Assembly (NCBI RefSeq): GCF_040712315.1
Contig: NC_134023.1
Span: 64,867,257 to 64,931,256 of the forward strand
Source: Castanea sativa
Lineage: Eukaryota > Streptophyta > Magnoliopsida > Fagales > Fagaceae
Reading direction: 5' to 3'
DNA: 64,000 bases
The position numbers and the translations under genes are program-made. Below are positions 59,345-64,000 of the stretch, in pieces (the stretch's first letter is position 1; each line of letters opens with the position of its first letter). The notes beneath the pieces are model-generated. The model had not been told where the DNA came from. It saw only the letters and a list, made by a program, of their open reading frames with translations, and searched no databases.

Positions 59345-59620
59345 TGTAGAGACAAGTAGCAATTCAGGAGATGGTTGGGGAAATCAAGGGGGATTCTGCA
59401 ATGTGCTTGATTATGATAGCCTCACTTCGATAAAGAGATAGTATTATTGACTGACTTAAGTTGTTGCTAAGATGGTAGAGTCAAACAAGAAAGATGTGGC
59501 ATAAACCTGGTCCCTTTTATTTGACAGTGGAACTGAATTAATGAGAACCGGATTCAGAATTTACTGCCACTTTGACTTCTTTAGGTATGTATGTCAATCA
59601 TTAACCTAGATCCTTCGTAA
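59345..59620 (+). repeat. Dispersed duplicate block, copy 2
   Basis: Partner of the block at 58185-58460, about 1.16 kb away in the same orientation. This spacing is similar to the 1.1-kb unit of the preceding duplications, which suggests the same duplication process or one larger degenerate array. Confidence 0.7.
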
Positions 59621-62600
59621 AAAGATATATAGCAATCTTGTTTGTTCAATAAAAATAAATAAATAAATAAATTGTCAATGCTAGTCTTTCTTTTCAATGT
59701 TCTAATAAGGATTCTCCTGCAACATGCAGTAAGATGACAAGCTGGAAATTGTGTCTCATTACTTTCATTATCATAATATGTCCTTTCCACATTTATATGA
59801 GATGAAATAATATGTAAAATGTATTAGTACTTATTTTTTGGCTTTGCCAATTTCCTTTTACTTAGTAAAGAAAAAAATGTTAATCAAGTTTTTATTCAAA
59901 AGTGTGCCAAGGAGGTGATGTTTTTGGCTTACTTTGTTGATCTTTTCATAGGTATAATGATAATCTGGTTGGAAATTCAAAGCTGGCAACTATAGTATAT
60001 AGTACTCCTGGAATCAGCATCTTAAACAATGGGCTTGTGATGATCTCAAAGATCAAAATGCACTCAGAGTTCAAATGGCAGTACCTAGGTAAGGGGAAGA
60101 TCTATAGGTTTTTGTGAAAGAAATGCTCCTATCACATTATTGCTGAAAATGACTCAATTGCTCTTATGTCATCCTAATTCCTTTTTGTCTTGATTTTAAC
60201 TTTTGGCTTGTGGATTCTACATCCCCATGTTCTTCCTCTTCCATCGTGCATTGACATCATCCCTTTTTCACTGGACCCTCTCCCTCCTTAAAAAAAATCT
60301 TATTTTGCAACAAAATACAAGAAGGGAGTTCTAAACTGAATCTAGTTTTGAGCCTCATTGAGGATACCAAGGAAAGAGGCAAAGCTGGAAGAGGCGCCCC
60401 CTAATGAGGTATTTAGGTAATCATCCCCTTTTCACTGGACCCCCTAACGAGCCTCATTTAGATTGGATTAACACACAATTTTGACATTTCAAGTTAGCGT
60501 CAACAATTTTAGTGATTGATTATTTAAATTTATGCTCCATTTGGTTACAGAAAAAATGTAGGAGGAAAAAGAAAAGAAAAAAAAAATGAAATTAAAAAGT
60601 TTTAATTCGTTATTAGTGGGAACAAGAAACTACTATGAATACTCACTTGTAATGATGAATTCATTTTATTTTAGTCAACAAAACATTATTGTACATCTCT
60701 TTCTCTCACTTATCAGGAAAATGCCAGACATTAATGGGCAAGGTTCATACATTACATGGATCCATGTGACTGCTCAAATCCTAGACATAGCAACGAAGAC
60801 CGTAAGGATCAAAACTCCTAATACTTCCACAGGTTCATTCATATCATTTTAAACTTAGTCCTCTATAAATTTATCAATTATAATTGATCAACTTCATTGT
60901 TGTTTTTTGTTTCAAGTATTGCTGATTTTTATTGTATCTGATTATGCCTTTCCTCCAAGCAGAGTTGGTTCCAAAGTTGCATATGCAGCAAAAGCAAAAA
61001 ATTGAAAAAAAAAAAAAAAGATTAGGTACTTTAGTGGCTTAAGTTCCTTAATGAAGATGTGTGCAACCACAACATATGAATGTATGTGTGCAAGTATTAT
61101 GCCTTTTTTCCCTTTTTTTTCTTACCAAATGGATGGTTTAGTTTAGGTCTCTAGGCCTGGCGTCTTCCTACACAAGTTCATTTTCTGCTGGCATGTTCCT
61201 ACACAAGTTCATTTTCTGCTGGATCAAACATCGATGCTTATGATGCAATAGGAAAGATATTAGATGACTTCAATGTTGATACAGAAGTTAATTATGTTTA
61301 TTTCAATAATTTACATTTATTAAATGAGCAAATATATTTAGTTGATTCTATTTCTATATTCCAGATGGCGAAACTTGAGCTTTGGTTGGACAAAGCAAAA
61401 GCGCGAGAAGTCACCAGTTATCAGTTCTTCAAAGTGATACAATGATCTTCAGGTGGGCAAAGTTCTTATGAATAATATTAATCTCAAAAAATTTCAGATT
61501 TAATGGAGCAGGGAAATTTTGGTCTTGTCAGCCAAGAACCCTTATTCTTTTCATCCACCATCAAATATAATATTGCACATGGAAAGGTGGTGCAAGAATT
61601 GAAGAAATAAGAGTGCACCTGAACTTGCCTATGCTGGTCTTTTACTGATACATTGCTTGAGGTTCTAACTTCTGGTCCATGACTGTACTTTAGATGATCC
61701 TTTCATCTTGATAATCATCCAAGTTGTTAATATATGTTGGAATTTTGAAATTTGCAGCTGAGTGGACTCCATGGGTGGTGAAGCACAAGACTAATTTGTC
61801 TTGTGGATTTTAACTTTTAAATGCAGCTGAAAGTGCATTTGACGCTGGTTTTGAGAGAATAGCACAAGAGGCATTGGACATGAATGTACGCAAACTATTG
61901 TTATTTTGCTTATCATTTGAGCATGATCAAGAATGCCAATATGATTGATGTCTTTCATAGACGATAGATGTTTGAAAAAGTAATGTTATAAGTATAGTCA
62001 TAACATACTTTCTTTAATCACATCTTGAGCCATTTTCACATGTCTCAACTAGTAATTTTATTTTCTATAAACTATAGTCTTTGTTCACCACAGCGGCACA
62101 GAATATCTTTTGACCTAGGTTTATGAATTCTGAATTTTACATTTTAACAAAAAGAAACTATAATATTGCATATAATTACTTCTTTACATTATCTTTATGA
62201 ATTATTGGCCTATGTCCTAGATATTGAAAGCATTTCTTTTTTTCTCCCAAACTTTTATATGAAGTAACTCAATTGACTAAAAGTTCAAAAGACAATATTA
62301 ATAGTTTCAGCATTACTGTTTGACCTTGTCTGAAAACATAGACCGAAGTAGCAAAAGTCAAAGCTGTTTATGCTTCCTTATTAGCAATGATAGATTCAAA
62401 GTTAAACATAGACCTAACTAATGAGTCCAGGATGACAATGAATCATACAAGGGAAAAATTGACCTTCATCATTTATGCTTTAGATATCCACCTAGGCTAG
62501 ATATTCAGGTTTTCCAAGGCCTCAGCTTTGCCATTAATTTTGGCAAAGCTTAAATTTTATTTTCGAATTGTGTTTTACCACCCTTTTACTTCTATACAGC

Positions 62601-64000
62601 ATTAGCAACAAAGCAGTACTAGTTTTTTTTTTTTTTAATTGCTCCAATGATTTTGGGGGAAAAAAAAACCAGATTAATCAAGTCATAATTGTAATGTTGT
62701 CACTCTTTTCTTTCAGAAAGTCATAATTGTTGGAAAAATTGGAAATGGGCAATGCATAGTGACTGCAATATTGCAAAGATCGTTTGATCCTAAATCAGGT
62801 CACCTGATGGAATTGAAAATTGAAAGGTTAAATTGAAGTGGATGAGTTGATAGATTGGTCTTGTCAGTCAAGAATCAGTTTTGTTCAGTGACTCATCCAT
62901 GCCAACACTGCATATGAGAAAGAAGGAAATGCAAACGAGGTGGAAAGCAAAGCTGCATCAAAGTTACAAATGCACAAAGGTTTGTTAGTGGCCTACGACA
63001 GGTTAGTACAGCAAAATATTCTCCAAAACTCATCATTCAATAGTTCTTAATGATCCAAGTTACTAAGTTAATTGAGCTACTTCAGAGTAAAACAACATTT
63101 AATAGCTTTCAATGGATAAAGAAAAATGGAAGCATTATTACTTCAATCTTTTTCCTCTCTACAATTGATAAATGTAGGATTATAAATTTTTGTTTTGGAG
63201 TTTAGCATTTGCTTACACTCATTGGACCATATAGCTTCATTTAGTTTCATCCAAATAAAATGCAGGGCTACCATATCATGGTAATACGATGAGGATTCCA
63301 ATTATCCAGCAGGCAGAAGAAACAGGTAGCCATTAGATGTCCAAGATACCAAATACACTCAAAGCTGAATCTGAACGTATAATTGAAGATGCACTGAATC
63401 GAGTGATGGTGAACCTGGCGACAACTATTGTGGCCTATCCATTATCTGCATGGTGATCAAAATAGAATTATCATAGAGAAAGGAGATCTTGAGACTTTGA
63501 TTGTGAATTTGCCACCTTGACAATACGAGAAGGCCGTGTGTTTTTCTGCTGTAGAGTTGCAAATTATAGTAAGGTAGATATTAATTAGAAACAACTCCTT
63601 CAAGTACTTTTAGATGATTGATCCTATATAACATGCAACTTGACTCATGGTTGCATTTCAGGTCCAGGAATTTTTCAAACATTTAGGTCACATGTCAATC
63701 AGATATGAAGTTAATAGCTATCATCTAATGGTGTGTTCGGATTCTCAGACAAATCTGTTAATAGCTTAATGGAAATTCATCTACTATCAGTGTTCCTACA
63801 CTTCAATTCTGCAAGAGAGGGAAGCTCTATACTTAGTTATTAATCTAAAAGCTAGAGAAAGCATTATTAGGACTTTAATATAATATTACGACCTGATCCT
63901 TTCTTACAAAAGTCATCTGCAAAAAATTTCCTATACTAAAGTAAACTTACAATCCTGATTTTCTTTTTTTTCTCTGAATTTGTTTTCCATTTTGGAGCGT
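59621..64000. other. Region without recognised genes
   Basis: Short open segments with AG/GT borders exist (for example 60715-60830, reading MPDINGQGSYITWIHVTAQI, and near 61826-61885, AAESAFDAGFERIAQEALDM), but they match no family I know and do not join into a convincing gene. A 29-bp tandem repeat containing ACACAAGTTCATTTTCTGCT is at about 61165-61221. No RNA gene, transposon ends or other features were supported. Confidence 0.5.

Noticed and set aside
60586..60852. An 88-residue frame ending IKTPNTSTGSFISF
   Set aside because: The start is low-complexity and the frame runs through an apparent AG acceptor; no family match and no joinable neighbour exons could be found.
1..64000. tRNA, rRNA, CRISPR arrays or organelle-derived inserts
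   Set aside because: None was recognised by eye on either strand; the content is plant nuclear.

Overview
The window looks like nuclear DNA of a flowering plant, most likely a woody eudicot. It is AT-rich, has GT-AG introns of plant type, and carries plant L1, Mutator-like, Helitron and hAT-type elements plus a CC-NBS-LRR resistance gene. A more precise assignment (for example Fagaceae) would be a guess. Genes are few and large relative to the DNA between them. All real genes recognised are on the + strand.

Left part (1 to about 34,200): a tandem array of an NADPH-dependent reductase gene of the cinnamoyl-CoA reductase-like / phenylacetaldehyde reductase-like SDR family. Copy A is cut by the left edge and only its last three exons are present (396-1892). 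Copy B (4182-8537) is an intact six-exon gene for a 324-residue protein. Copy C (23069-31157) keeps all six exons at almost the original lengths but has lost the start codon, has a 1-nt deletion and carries three in-frame stops, so it is a pseudogene. A fourth unit survives only as promoter-like sequence (about 33,400-34,195) and ends shortly before the next gene.

The array is a natural record of transposon insertion, because each spacer or intron can be compared with its paralogue that lacks the insertion. The spacer after copy B took in a 5.3-kb L1-type LINE, a 3.7-kb Mutator-like element with terminal inverted repeats of about 0.7 kb and a perfect 9-bp target duplication, a block of about 2.7 kb carrying decayed Notchless (NLE1) WD40 exons, and a 726-bp solo LTR with a 5-bp target duplication. 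The pseudogene took in an 0.9-kb element full of CTCGAG palindromes in intron 3 and a 2.8-kb Helitron in intron 4; the Helitron contains a nested hAT-type MITE. For most of these, both ends and the empty site can be read directly.

Middle part (34,471-49,546): a 19-exon gene for a GH89 alpha-N-acetylglucosaminidase (NAGLU-like, about 807 residues, secretory or vacuolar). Both catalytic glutamates are present. One apparent +1 A in exon 4 breaks the frame as read, and a family loop is missing in exon 16.

Right part (49,547-64,000): a single-exon CC-NB-ARC-LRR gene (51,321-54,917, 1198 residues) with all signature motifs and a run of nearly identical 60-bp LRR units. It is followed by about 9 kb without a recognisable gene but with internal segmental duplications. 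I found no RNA genes, no CRISPR array and no evidence of a wholly new system. The most informative content is the set of insertion/empty-site pairs and the NAGLU and NLR oddities.
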